In this document: positions 7,332 to 14,324 of the stretch, in pieces
Layout: every line of letters begins with the position of its first letter
How positions within the stretch are numbered: the first letter of the stretch is position 1
Origin: Streptococcus suis
GTDB taxonomy: Bacteria; Bacillota; Bacilli; Lactobacillales; Streptococcaceae
DNA: 26,193 bases
Assembly: GCA_024583055.1 (NCBI GenBank)
Contig: CP102146.1
Span: 1 to 26,193 of the forward strand
Direction of reading: 5' to 3'
Program-made: the position numbers and the translations under genes
Notes under the pieces: model-generated
The model's input: only the letters and a program-made list of their open reading frames with translations
The model's database searches: none
Told to the model about the DNA's origin: nothing

Positions 7332-7475
7332 CTACATAATAGCTACTTTAGGCTTTACTGGTTCTCCTGGAAGATAAATCCTAGGGCGACGAATAGTATT
7401 TCCTACAAAACTCACCAAGCCTAAAATACTTCCACCTGTAATATTTTGAAGTTCTAGATCTGTCATTTTTTTCAT
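7332..7475 (-). CDS. Double-glycine-leader peptide of the PRIYLPG type
   Basis: A 47-residue precursor with a 15-residue leader ending LELQNITGG. The 32-residue mature part begins SILGLVSF, continues RRPRIYLPGEPVKPK and ends IM. This is one of four paralogues in the window (also 9036-9170, 16990-17115 and 18970-19107) that share a hydrophobic start, a Pro-rich basic centre and a C-terminal Met. I recognise no named family. AAAGGAG precedes the ATG, and the KIAxWL partner gene follows after 10 nt. Confidence 0.86.
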   Translation of the reverse strand: MKKMTDLELQNITGGSILGLVSFVGNTIRRPRIYLPGEPVKPKVAIM

Positions 7476-7493
7476 AAGTGTTCTCCTTTTCAT

Positions 7494-7547
7494 TTAAAGA
7501 TACCATGTGTTTTTTAGTTGTTTTAAAATTAATTCCCAAAAAATCAT
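7494..7547 (-). CDS. 17-codon leaderless ORF at the head of the unit
   Basis: MIFWELILKQLKNTWYL, preceded by TTAGGAG about 10 nt before the ATG and lying first after the pheromone-type promoter. It is hydrophobic and aromatic, with no leader. It has the same length and position as the MINITGVYPW ORFs at 18177, 19814 and 21339, but a different sequence. It could be an unprocessed signalling or toxic peptide, a translational leader, or chance. Confidence 0.45.
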   Translation of the reverse strand: MIFWELILKQLKNTWYL

Positions 7548-7603
7548 ATTCTCTTTACTCCTAACTGTTTTTTATTTTTCTGTGTTGTTTTGTTTACATG
7601 TAT

Positions 7604-7672
7604 AGTATACAAAATTAGTATCGAGTTTTTTCATCGAAGTAATGAACTGTCGTTTTTCAGTAATGAATAGAC
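7604..7672 (-). promoter_or_regulatory. Pheromone-responsive promoter 3
   Basis: Repeats ATGAACTGTC and ATGAATAGAC are 21 bp apart within 7640-7672. The minus-strand -10 is TATACT (7604-7609), followed by a palindromic TATACATGTAAACAAAAC stretch. The segment is nearly identical to promoter 4 (9221-9289), together with the broken RHH gene just upstream, so the two share an origin by duplication. Confidence 0.82.
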
Positions 7673-7692
7673 ATTTTTTACCGTTCGTGACA

Positions 7693-7719
7693 AAAAATCC
7701 AGCTATTAACTGGATTTTT
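7693..7719. terminator. Terminator after the broken RHH gene
   Basis: Perfect 10-bp arms AAAAATCCAG and CTGGATTTTT around a 7-nt loop, with T runs on both sides. A sister copy lies at 9305-9336. Confidence 0.8.
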
Positions 7720-7726
7720 CTTATTT

Positions 7727-7947
7727 TCAATTTGAATAATATTCTCTAATCAGACTTGAAAGAAATTGAGAATCCGATACTCGAATAGGAGAAGAAGCAG
7801 CTAATTCTTTTAACATTTGGCGCTCTGAAGGTAAAAGAGTGAAAGAATATGTTTTTTTAGCTCTGGAGTGTCAGAGCTCCTAAACTCTCGTTCATTAGAA
7901 GAAACTTCTTCTCTAGCTTTTTGAAAATCCGTAAATTTATTGGTCAT
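7727..7947 (-). pseudogene. Frameshifted copy of the RHH partition gene
   Basis: Clear paralogue of the 9340-9564 gene: the start reads MTNKFTDFQKAREEVSS and, in another frame, the C-terminal part reads TYSFTLLPSERQMLKELA and SQFLSSLIREYYSN. The frame breaks in a run of seven A (minus strand, about 7852-7858) where eight would restore it. It is either a real one-base deletion or a homopolymer error. The RBS and ATG are intact, so a truncated protein of about 45 residues could be made. Confidence 0.8.
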
Positions 7948-7959
7948 GGTTTATTCTCC

Positions 7960-8007
7960 TTACACAATTTTAATAATATTCTCAAATACTTCTTCAATAT
8001 GTTCATA
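7960..8007 (-). pseudogene. 3' remnant of a second parA copy
   Basis: About 16 codons reading YEHIEEVFENIIKIV then stop, the same ending as the intact ParA (YEHIEEVFEKIIHTI). It sits directly upstream of the broken RHH gene, as in the intact pair. Homology stops at 8007, which marks a recombination breakpoint. Confidence 0.75.
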
Positions 8008-8364
8008 TTAAAAAGCCGTGTCTTAAGCAACACAGCTCCTTACCTTATCCGAAACATTATTAAAGAATAATGATTGATGATATAAATAGCAACATTTCTT
8101 CGATCTACAACATTAGATTTCCGTCGTAAATTGCTTTAAAAACAGGCTCACTAAGTTCCCAAACAAGTCTATTTGATGAACTCATGACAAAAGTGCTAAA
8201 TATCATAGGAAAAAGTTCATTATGTAAAATATGAGAGCAAATAGGTTTCAATATTTCACGTAATATCAAATAAAAGAAAACAAGGTTTTGAAAATGTGAC
8301 GAGAACCAACAAATTTAATCTAAAATGGGTTAAAGATACTCCACAATCAATTATTCAATCTGAA
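8008..8364. other. Noncoding or decayed stretch
   Basis: No intact gene. On the minus strand around 8100-8220 a short open segment reads WELSEPVFKAIYDGNL and then meets stops, so it may be debris of an unidentified gene. No operator or convincing hairpin seen. Confidence 0.45.
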
Positions 8365-8721
8365 CTATTTTTTATAACCTTGAAAAATCCTTGTTATTGA
8401 TGCAACAAGTAGCATACTTCCGGTTCCTAAAACCACAAGTACCATTATAGTATTTACCATAACAGGCATCGTATCAATACGGTTTACAAGACGCAACAAT
8501 GATAAAGTTGCCATTACTATCAGCGCAGATGATTCTAATCTAATGGCTGAGATCTTATTGGCATCAACTGCCGATAAGAAAAACGGAAATAAAAATAAAG
8601 TAATCCCAATAACAAACAGATTCGTTCCAATTTCTTCCCCATTGTAAAACAATGTCATCATAAGAATATTTGTGATGATTATAACTGTCGAACAAATGAT
8701 AAATGAAGTTTTTTTTCTCAC
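8365..8721 (-). CDS. Four-helix membrane protein, putative immunity
   Basis: About 118 residues with four predicted membrane helices and a basic tail (RIFQGYKK). Starts are GTG: I prefer 8721, which has GAGGTG 6 nt upstream, over 8730. It is the last gene of the unit after the 8767-9000 bacteriocin. Such small polytopic proteins are common next to class II bacteriocins and often give immunity. No conserved enzymatic motif is seen. Confidence 0.7.
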   Translation of the reverse strand: MRKKTSFIICSTVIIITNILMMTLFYNGEEIGTNLFVIGITLFLFPFFLSAVDANKISAIRLESSALIVMATLSLLRLVNRIDTMPVMVNTIMVLVVLGTGSMLLVASITRIFQGYKK

Positions 8722-8766
8722 TTTTCTCACCTCAAATTTTAAGTTTTCTTTTAGAAATATATTGAA

Positions 8767-9000
8767 TTATGTTGCTAATCCATATCCAATGTAAGCCCCT
8801 GAAGCAGCACATGTCGCTAGGTAAGCAGCTCCAGCTGCCCAACCAATAGGACTGGTGGCCATTGCAACAGCCATTGTTGCTCCTAAATAAACTGAAGCAC
8901 CACCAAAAACCCTATCCCAATTTGCACCGGCCTCAATTTCCATCAGTTCTTCTTGAGTAAGCATCACAAACGCATCAGTATCAAATGTCATTGTATTCAT
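8767..9000 (-). CDS. Class II bacteriocin precursor with an Ala-Gly cleavage site
   Basis: A 77-residue precursor. The leader-like segment ends EELMEIEAG, with Ala-Gly where Gly-Gly is usual, then about 52 residues starting ANWDRVFGGASVYLGA. The AMATSPIGWAAGAA segment and Gly/Ala-rich helix pattern match the 2430-2663 peptide and BlpM/N-like bacteriocins. One Cys is present. An AAAAGGAGG site precedes the ATG. The altered cleavage site might slow processing. Confidence 0.83.
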   Translation of the reverse strand: MNTMTFDTDAFVMLTQEELMEIEAGANWDRVFGGASVYLGATMAVAMATSPIGWAAGAAYLATCAASGAYIGYGLAT

Positions 9001-9035
9001 AACAAATACCTCCTTTTGTATATTTTTATTTTACT

Positions 9036-9170
9036 TTACATAACTTCTAATTTGACCTTTGGCGGACCGCCAGGAAGATAAATTATAGGTTTACGAATAG
9101 AATTCTTGACCATTCCAAACACACTTCCACCTGTAATATTTTGAAGTTCTTTTTTATTCAACTTTTTCAT
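9036..9170 (-). CDS. Double-glycine-leader peptide of the PRIYLPG type
   Basis: A 44-residue precursor. The leader MKKLNKKELQNITGG precedes a 29-residue mature part: SVFGMVKNSIRKP, IIYLPGG, PPKVKLEVM. The start at 9170 is set by AGAAAGGAGG; a longer in-frame version reaching 9251 runs back into the promoter and is rejected. This copy has no KIAxWL partner; the next gene is the larger bacteriocin at 8767-9000. Confidence 0.85.
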   Translation of the reverse strand: MKKLNKKELQNITGGSVFGMVKNSIRKPIIYLPGGPPKVKLEVM

Positions 9171-9220
9171 ACTACTTTCCTCCTTTCTTTTTACATTATT
9201 ATTGTTTTCTTTACATGTAC

Positions 9221-9289
9221 AGTATACAAAATTAGTATCGAGATTTTTCATCGAAGTAATGAACTGTCGTTTTTTAGTAATGAATAACC
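9221..9289 (-). promoter_or_regulatory. Pheromone-responsive promoter 4
   Basis: Repeats ATGAACTGTC and ATGAATAACC are 21 bp apart in 9257-9289. The minus-strand -10 is TATACT (9221-9226), followed by TGTACATGTAAAG. It drives 9036-9170, 8767-9000 and 8365-8721. Confidence 0.82.
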
Positions 9290-9304
9290 ATTTTTACCGT
9301 TAAA

Positions 9305-9336
9305 GAAAAAATCCAGCTAAAGTAAGCTGAATTTTT
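9305..9336 (-). terminator. Terminator of the parA-RHH operon
   Basis: Hairpin AAATTCAGCT / AGCTGGATTT (one G-T pair) with a T run on the minus strand, 4 bp after the RHH stop and just before promoter 4. Confidence 0.75.
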
Positions 9337-9339
9337 GGG

Positions 9340-9564
9340 TTATTTTCTGTTGAGATAATAATCTCTAATTAAGCTTGAAAGAAACTGTGAATCTGACACA
9401 CGGATAGGGGATGACTCTGCCAATTCCTTAAGCATTTGACGTTCTGAAGGTAATAAAGTAAAAGAATAAGTCTTCTTCAGTTCTTGACTTTCTGATACTA
9501 CCATTCCTTTTTTTACGGAAACTTCCTCTCTAGCTTTTTGAAAATTTGAAAATTTATTTGTCAT
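9340..9564 (-). CDS. Ribbon-helix-helix protein paired with ParA
   Basis: 74 residues. A polar N-terminal arm (about 1-30) is followed by a ribbon-helix-helix fold: KKTYSFTLLPSERQML (strand and first helix), then SDSQFLSSLIRDYYLNRK (second helix). The layout and gene order (ParA first, RHH 12 nt later) resemble the delta-omega partition pair of pSM19035, an Inc18 relative, although the sequence differs. It probably binds the plasmid centromere and represses the operon, perhaps at the palindrome 10379-10421. Two broken paralogues lie at 7727-7947 and 17296-17449. Confidence 0.8.
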   Translation of the reverse strand: MTNKFSNFQKAREEVSVKKGMVVSESQELKKTYSFTLLPSERQMLKELAESSPIRVSDSQFLSSLIRDYYLNRK

Positions 9565-9576
9565 GATTACTTCTCC

Positions 9577-10365
9577 TTATATAGTATGAATGATTTTTTC
9601 AAAGACTTCTTCAATATGTTCATAAAAGTTCTTATGACGTCTCTTTTCAGTATCTGACATTTCATCCTGAAGTTCAAATATACTCTTGTCGCTCAGTAAG
9701 CTCTTTGCAAGTAATTCTTTTTTAGGAATTACTCCTAACAATCCTGGATCATCAGCAATAATATCAAGAAACTCTCGTGAGCTACTACCGATATGCTCTA
9801 TTTTATTTCCAATCAGATACGGAACAGCTTGAATATAGGATTTCCTGGTCATAATGTCGACAACCTCAGACTTAAGACGACTAATGGTTTCTTGAAGTTC
9901 TAACCAGGCACGATAACCGTTTCTAGAAGGCTCTGATACCCCAATCACAGCATCCGCCACTGCTATAAAGTTCGATGTGACCAAGCTAGCATCGTTATGA
10001 GTATCTATAACAACGTAATCATATTTACTTAACGCATCAATGTTATCCGCAAACCACATAAAAAGAATCAGGCAATTATTTTGTTTCTTCCTAAGTTCCA
10101 AATCCTCATCAGTTAAAAATTCTGAACCTTTGATAAAGTCTAGTTTTTCATCTACAGGGTGTATCTCAAAAGCTCCTCCTTTAAAGACATCATAAATAGA
10201 ACTTATCCCTAATTCTTTAAAAGAATAAGTCAAATTGCATGATGAGTCCCCATCTATTAGAAGAACCTTTTTATGTTTTATAGATGATAACCACTTAGAA
10301 AAGTTATAAGAAAAAGTAGACTTACCTGTACCACCTTTATTGATATTAATTGTTATTATCTTCAT
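9577..10365 (-). CDS. parA: ParA-family plasmid partition ATPase
   Basis: 262 residues from the preferred ATG at 10365 (GAGGTG 6 nt upstream). The deviant Walker A KGGTGKST is at about residues 10-17, LLIDGD follows with the A' Asp, and YVVIDTHND gives the Walker B region. It lacks an N-terminal HTH domain, so it is the small (type Ib/Soj-like) form that works with an RHH partner. Role: active segregation of this low-copy theta plasmid. A 3' duplicate fragment remains at 7960-8007. Confidence 0.9.
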   Translation of the reverse strand: MKIITININKGGTGKSTFSYNFSKWLSSIKHKKVLLIDGDSSCNLTYSFKELGISSIYDVFKGGAFEIHPVDEKLDFIKGSEFLTDEDLELRKKQNNCLILFMWFADNIDALSKYDYVVIDTHNDASLVTSNFIAVADAVIGVSEPSRNGYRAWLELQETISRLKSEVVDIMTRKSYIQAVPYLIGNKIEHIGSSSREFLDIIADDPGLLGVIPKKELLAKSLLSDKSIFELQDEMSDTEKRRHKNFYEHIEEVFEKIIHTI

Positions 10366-10378
10366 GTAAATCACCTCT

Positions 10379-10421
10379 AATATATTGTATCATATTATTT
10401 TATAATATGATACAATATATT
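10379..10421. promoter_or_regulatory. 43-bp palindrome upstream of parA
   Basis: Perfect 20-bp arms (TATATTGTATCATATTAT core) separated by TTT, ending 13 bp before the parA start. It holds TATCATA/TGATACA half-sites that recall the WATCACW heptads bound by omega-type RHH proteins. The likely role is operator and/or centromere of the partition operon. TATGATACAT also occurs in the hairpin at 13705-13743. Confidence 0.65.
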
Positions 10422-10450
10422 GTTTTTTTCTTTATAAAATTTAAAAAATG

Positions 10451-10518
10451 GTCATTCATTACAAAATAACGACCATTCATTACTTATGTGTGCGTTTTCA
10501 CTAAAAATCCTTTATAAT
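10451..10518 (+). promoter_or_regulatory. Pheromone-responsive promoter 5 (pheromone gene)
   Basis: The only plus-strand copy. Repeats CATTCATTAC start at 10453 and 10474, exactly 21 bp apart and identical over 10 bp. The -10 TATAAT is at 10513-10518, with the same spacing as the other sites. This gives positive autoregulation of the pheromone. Confidence 0.85.
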
Positions 10519-10569
10519 AAGACTATAAATAAAATCACAGATATAAAATAACCAAAAGGAGATTAACAA

Positions 10570-10704
10570 ATGAATAGATCTGATAACCTTACAATGTATT
10601 GCCCACTTTCAACTTCTGAACTCAAGAATACTATTGGTGGAAATCGTTCAGATTTTTGGGAAAATATCCTGTTTCCTAGAAATCGTCAAAATAGAAGAAA
10701 TTAG
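10570..10704 (+). CDS. blpC: Pheromone (induction peptide) precursor
   Basis: A 44-residue precursor: a 24-residue double-glycine leader ending SELKNTIGG, then a 20-residue mature peptide NRSDFWENILFPRNRQNRRN, with an acidic/aromatic start and a very basic tail. It is distinct from the bacteriocins in having no Gly-rich helix, and it is encoded tail-to-tail with the histidine kinase. It carries its own operator, as ComC/BlpC genes do. AAAGGAG lies 8 nt before the ATG. The sequence is not one of the common CSP or BlpC types I can recall, so it may be a new pherotype. Confidence 0.87.
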   Translation: MNRSDNLTMYCPLSTSELKNTIGGNRSDFWENILFPRNRQNRRN

Positions 10705-10705
10705 A

Positions 10706-10738
10706 ATAGTAAAAAGCTCTAATGAGCTTTTTATTATT
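10706..10738. terminator. Bidirectional terminator between pheromone and kinase genes
   Basis: Arms AAAAAGCTC and GAGCTTTTT with a 4-nt loop, extended by further A-T pairs. The kinase stop codon lies within its outer stem. Confidence 0.85.
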
Positions 10739-12074
10739 CTAAAAACACCAACTCCTGAACAAATCGATGATTGCTACTGTTCGTTGATATAGAAAATTTA
10801 GGATAGTTATCTAAAATAGCTTTTACATTGGCCAAGCCAATTCCTCGATTATCTCCTTTTGTAGAATGACCATATTCAAAAATATGACTTGTTAATACTT
10901 TATCCTCGACAGTAGTATTTTCTACAACCACAATTTTTCGGTCATATTCCTGGAAGTAGGCAAATACAATATTTCCATTTGTACACTGCTCTGCAGCATC
11001 GATAGCATTATCTAATAAAATAGACAGAATCGTTATAAATTCAATCAACTCTAAAGCAGGTGGTTCAATTTCAGCATCTACTTCCACAGAAATTGCAATC
11101 CCCTTTTTTTGTGCCTCCAACATCTTAGATGATAGTAAACTCTTCACTGCAGGATTTTGTATATTGGATAATCTAGCTATATCATATTTTCCATCATAGA
11201 ATTTTCTATCAGAATCTGCAATAACCTCACTATAAATCGTTCGAATCGCAACAATGTCTCCCTCTTTTATAGCCTCATTCAAACTAACGAGAATATTTGT
11301 ATAGTCATGTCGGAAACTTCGAATTTCTTTATAAAGTGATTCAACATGACGGCTATAACGACCTAAATCAGCTAATTGTTTGTCCTTCAATTCCTGGATT
11401 TCTTTTTCTTGCTTTTCTTTCTTCTGATAGTTTAAATACAACATACTAACTGTAAATAGAATAAAGTATAATAGTAGTATATTAGTTCTAATAAAATAAG
11501 TATCTATCTTAATATCCACTATTCCTTTATCCATCAATACTTCCAAAAATAAATTACCTCTTATTAAAAGAAAATAAGTAATAAATAGAATATTTAATCC
11601 CAAAAATATACCGCTAAATTTTTTGTCCAAAGTATCAACTTGAAGATATTTCGATTCTATTCGTAATCCCTTGAAAAATCCATAATAAAAAGGAATTAAT
11701 AAAATAGACAATAAGATTTCAAACATAACACTAGCATTTGCATATACAATATCTACATCAAAAATAAAACGTAAATAAAGGCTGATGATACGTTGAAACA
11801 TATCCCCTATCACAAATGGTAATAATCCATAAAATATTTTTTGAGTTCTATTCCAATTTGTTTTAAAAAATGGTATAACAATCAGAAAAGAAAATGGTTC
11901 TAATAGTAAGTAAATATCATAAAGAATTATTTGACAGACAGTTAAGCAAGAAGCTATAAAACATTTTTTCTTCTTGCTTAAAAATAAACCGCTAATTTGT
12001 TGAAGAATCATCAAACGAATCAGCATGTCAATAAAGAATACAGTGTCGTAAAATGGAGATATAAAAATATTCAT
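10734..12074 (-). CDS. blpH: Pheromone-sensing histidine kinase (HPK10, ComD/BlpH type)
   Basis: 446 residues. The N-terminal half has six or seven membrane helices (to about residue 215) as the peptide sensor. A short coiled coil follows (KKEKQEKEIQELKDKQ). The phospho-acceptor His lies in RSFRHDYTN (about H256), with N box LLDNAIDAA and G box STKGDNRGIGLANVKAI. The lack of typical D/F boxes is normal for HPK10. Its ATG overlaps the response regulator stop by one base (TGATG), so the two are translationally coupled. It should sense the peptide from 10570-10704 and phosphorylate 12074-12811. Confidence 0.93.
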   Translation of the reverse strand: MNIFISPFYDTVFFIDMLIRLMILQQISGLFLSKKKKCFIASCLTVCQIILYDIYLLLEPFSFLIVIPFFKTNWNRTQKIFYGLLPFVIGDMFQRIISLYLRFIFDVDIVYANASVMFEILLSILLIPFYYGFFKGLRIESKYLQVDTLDKKFSGIFLGLNILFITYFLLIRGNLFLEVLMDKGIVDIKIDTYFIRTNILLLYFILFTVSMLYLNYQKKEKQEKEIQELKDKQLADLGRYSRHVESLYKEIRSFRHDYTNILVSLNEAIKEGDIVAIRTIYSEVIADSDRKFYDGKYDIARLSNIQNPAVKSLLSSKMLEAQKKGIAISVEVDAEIEPPALELIEFITILSILLDNAIDAAEQCTNGNIVFAYFQEYDRKIVVVENTTVEDKVLTSHIFEYGHSTKGDNRGIGLANVKAILDNYPKFSISTNSSNHRFVQELVFLE

Positions 12075-12811
12075 CAGTCAATCTCCAGTAAATCTGCAAG
12101 CTCCTTCTGCTTCATCCGAGAAACAAAACAAGAATCTCCATTCTCAAAATAGGCAATGTGATTTGTTCTGTCCAATCTTGTTATATTTAATGGATTCACT
12201 ACACAAGAACGATGTGCTTGGTAAAGTCGTTCGTCAGCTTTCGCTATATCGGATACTTTCCCGTAAAATTCAGTCTGACCTGTTTTCGTTTTTAAAATGA
12301 CTTTATGAATCGTTGATGATGTTTCAAAATAAAGAATATCACTAAAAGGGACTTGAATATGAGCAGTTTCAGTTTTGTATACAAAAGAATTTTCAGCTAT
12401 AGTATGATCAATATTTTCAAAAGCATGCACTAACACATCTGATACTGCCTTTTGAAAGTCACTATCCTCTAGGCCTTTATCTATAAAATCTAAAGCAGAG
12501 ACTCGATAACGATACGTTACCGGCATAAATTCTGAGTGAGTTGTTACAAAGACAATAACAGCATAGGGATCGCGAGCACGGATTTCTTTAGCAATTTCCA
12601 TTCCCTTCTTTTCTTCGCCTTTTATTTCAATATCTAAAAAGAAAAATTGGTGATTGCCTGCTTCTTCAATTGATTCCAATAATTGATTTGGTTTACCAAA
12701 AACTTCTAGGAATTTATATCTTACTGACGTTTCTTCAACACACTGCCTAATAGCATTTTCTAGCCTGCTCTGCTGAAAAAAATCATCTTCTAATACAAAA
12801 ATATTAAGCAT
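12074..12811 (-). CDS. blpR: LytTR response regulator (ComE/BlpR type)
   Basis: 245 residues. The receiver domain has acidic residues EDD (8-10), phospho-acceptor D60 (FFFLDIEI), Thr in FVTTHSEF and Lys in FIDKG. The LytTR DNA-binding domain (about 140-245) has YFETSSTIHKVIL, YQAHRSCVVN and a C-terminal basic segment. It should bind the 21-bp-spaced repeats found at ten promoters here and activate the bacteriocin units. It starts 3 nt after the stop of the LytTR-only gene. Confidence 0.94.
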   Translation of the reverse strand: MLNIFVLEDDFFQQSRLENAIRQCVEETSVRYKFLEVFGKPNQLLESIEEAGNHQFFFLDIEIKGEEKKGMEIAKEIRARDPYAVIVFVTTHSEFMPVTYRYRVSALDFIDKGLEDSDFQKAVSDVLVHAFENIDHTIAENSFVYKTETAHIQVPFSDILYFETSSTIHKVILKTKTGQTEFYGKVSDIAKADERLYQAHRSCVVNPLNITRLDRTNHIAYFENGDSCFVSRMKQKELADLLEID

Positions 12812-12814
12812 AGA

Positions 12815-13147
12815 TTAACCTCTTCTCCATAGTTTATTTAATTCCTTCTGTTTGTATCTTGAAAAAGAAATAGTCCCAACACCATCATTTGTAAATACTA
12901 TTAGACGTTCTGATAAATTTAGTCCTTGAATTTTATCAATATTGACAAGGAATTTACGATGACACCTAAAAAAGTTCAATTTTAACTTATCTTCTAAATC
13001 TTTCAAGGTACCATAAAATTCAAAAACACCAGACTCTGTAACAGCCTTTAACATATGCGGCTTGGTTGTATCTGAACTAATATAAAATATATCCTCAAGA
13101 AACAGTTTCATTGAAATATCATCTTTATTAATAATTAAAAAATTCAT
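12815..13147 (-). CDS. blpS: LytTR-only regulator (BlpS-like)
   Basis: 110 residues with a single LytTR domain and no receiver: MKLFLEDIFYIS, NFFRCHRKFLVN and ISFSRYKQKEL match conserved LytTR strands. It is first in the operon with the response regulator and kinase, as blpS precedes blpRH in pneumococcus. It could compete with or assist the response regulator at the operators. AGAGGAGG precedes the ATG. Confidence 0.88.
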   Translation of the reverse strand: MNFLIINKDDISMKLFLEDIFYISSDTTKPHMLKAVTESGVFEFYGTLKDLEDKLKLNFFRCHRKFLVNIDKIQGLNLSERLIVFTNDGVGTISFSRYKQKELNKLWRRG

Positions 13148-13168
13148 AAGATTACCTCCTCTTTTAGA

Positions 13169-13240
13169 AGTATCTTATCAAAAATCAACTCTTAATTTCC
13201 CAAAAAATCATGAACTGTACATTATCTGTCATCAATGACC
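13169..13240 (-). promoter_or_regulatory. Regulator-operon promoter 6, with operator
   Basis: Degenerate repeats ATGAACTGTAC (13210) and ATCAATGACC (13231) are 21 bp apart. A minus-strand GATACT -10 lies at 13169-13174. The weaker second repeat suggests lower, autoregulated expression of 10734-13147. The same site could also influence the divergent 13337 gene, whose TATAAT lies at 13309-13314. Confidence 0.7.
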
Positions 13241-13336
13241 ATTTATTGCCACTCATTATATAATATTAACTTTTCATTATCTTAATAAAATTTATCATCA
13301 CTAACTGATATAATAAAAATAAAGAAAGGAGGAATT

Positions 13337-13705
13337 ATGTTTTATATTATTGAACAACAAAACAAAAATTTACAAATTACCAAAATCATCAGTGACTATC
13401 TGAAAAATAGATATCCGAGAATAGCCTTCAAAATACTACAAAGTTTCAAAGCTCCTCCAACTCATCAATCTAACACATATTTTATCATAAATGAAGACAT
13501 ATGTTTAAATGAACAAGAGCTAGAAGTAGCAAAAAATATTAGAAAAAATGATCGATTCGGTCACATTATCCTCATTTCTAAAAATATCAACTACCTACAA
13601 CTATTCCGCTCACACATTAACTTCCTGGAAATCATTGACTGTAACAATAATCTCAAAGAAGACATTTATAATTGCATTGACTTTCTAAACAAAAACATCT
13701 CTTAA
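13337..13705 (+). CDS. Stand-alone degenerate receiver (pseudo-receiver)
   Basis: 122 residues that align over their length with the receiver of the response regulator: YFIINEDI against FFFLDIEI, then ELEVAKNIRKNDRFGHIILIS against MEIAKEIRARDPYAVIVFVT. The phosphorylation Asp is Asn52, the acidic pocket EDD has become EQQ, the Thr is replaced, and the Lys is absent. There is no LytTR domain. It is encoded divergently from the LytTR-only gene, with an operator between them. It probably cannot be phosphorylated; it might dimerise with the response regulator to modulate it. The start follows AAAGGAGG. Confidence 0.75.
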   Translation: MFYIIEQQNKNLQITKIISDYLKNRYPRIAFKILQSFKAPPTHQSNTYFIINEDICLNEQELEVAKNIRKNDRFGHIILISKNINYLQLFRSHINFLEIIDCNNNLKEDIYNCIDFLNKNIS

Positions 13706-13743
13706 ACAACATAATATGATACATTGCATTATATTATGTTGTT
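13705..13743. terminator. Convergent hairpin after the pseudo-receiver and resolvase genes
   Basis: 13-bp perfect arms (AACAACATAATAT) around a 13-nt loop. It overlaps the resolvase stop and is T-rich on the plus strand, so it is probably a bidirectional terminator. It contains TATGATACAT, seen also in the parA palindrome. Confidence 0.65.
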
Positions 13744-14324
13744 CTTTTTATTCCAAATTTTTCTCTATATCTTCTGAATGTTCTCGCATTAATTCCCACT
13801 AAATCTTCTATATCCCTATCAGAACAGCCTGATTTAAACAATTCAAAAGCATGCTGCAATTGAGGACTTGCACTAGTAAACAAAGGTTTTCTCCCTTTAT
13901 ACTTGCCTTTCTTTTTGGCAATCTCAATCCCCTGACGTTGTCTCTCCAAAAGCCTAACCCTCTCAGCTTCCGCTTGATACTTATAAATCTCAATTATTAA
14001 ATTATTCAATAACCTTCTTAAATTATCATCTTTAATTCCAACCAAAGAAGGAAAACTTAAAATCTCAAGAGTAGCCCCTTTTGAATGAATCATAGATATT
14101 ACTTCTGTTAACTCTTTATTATTTCTCCCTAATCGATCTAACTCAGAAACAACAACAATATCTCCTTCTCTAATAAAAGACAATAATGCTTCTAAACCAG
14201 GTCTATTCTTATCCTTTCCACTAAGCTTATCAGAAAATACCTTAAATACATCAGAAAGATTTTCTACTTGCCTATCTAAATTCTGATCCTTACTACTAAT
14301 TCTAATATAACCAATCCTACTCAT
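13734..14324 (-). CDS. Serine resolvase/invertase
   Basis: 196 residues from the ATG at 14324; a longer frame to 14360 runs into probable res repeats. The catalytic Ser is in IGYIRISS (Ser10), followed by QNLDRQ, VVSELDRLGRN, the long E helix and a C-terminal helix-turn-helix (SDRDIEDLVGINARTFRRY). It belongs to the small resolvases found on Inc18 plasmids, which resolve plasmid multimers. It lies downstream of repE in the same direction, as in pAMbeta1-type plasmids. Confidence 0.9.
   Translation of the reverse strand: MSRIGYIRISSKDQNLDRQVENLSDVFKVFSDKLSGKDKNRPGLEALLSFIREGDIVVVSELDRLGRNNKELTEVISMIHSKGATLEILSFPSLVGIKDDNLRRLLNNLIIEIYKYQAEAERVRLLERQRQGIEIAKKKGKYKGRKPLFTSASPQLQHAFELFKSGCSDRDIEDLVGINARTFRRYREKFGIKRTT

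Noticed and set aside
8100..8220. Minus-strand open segment containing WELSEPVFKAIYDGNL
   Set aside because: Too short and interrupted to assign; noted only as possible debris of an unknown gene.
9171..9251. N-terminal extension of the 9036-9170 peptide
   Set aside because: It would begin inside the promoter, upstream of the transcription start. The AGAAAGGAGG site serves the start at 9170.
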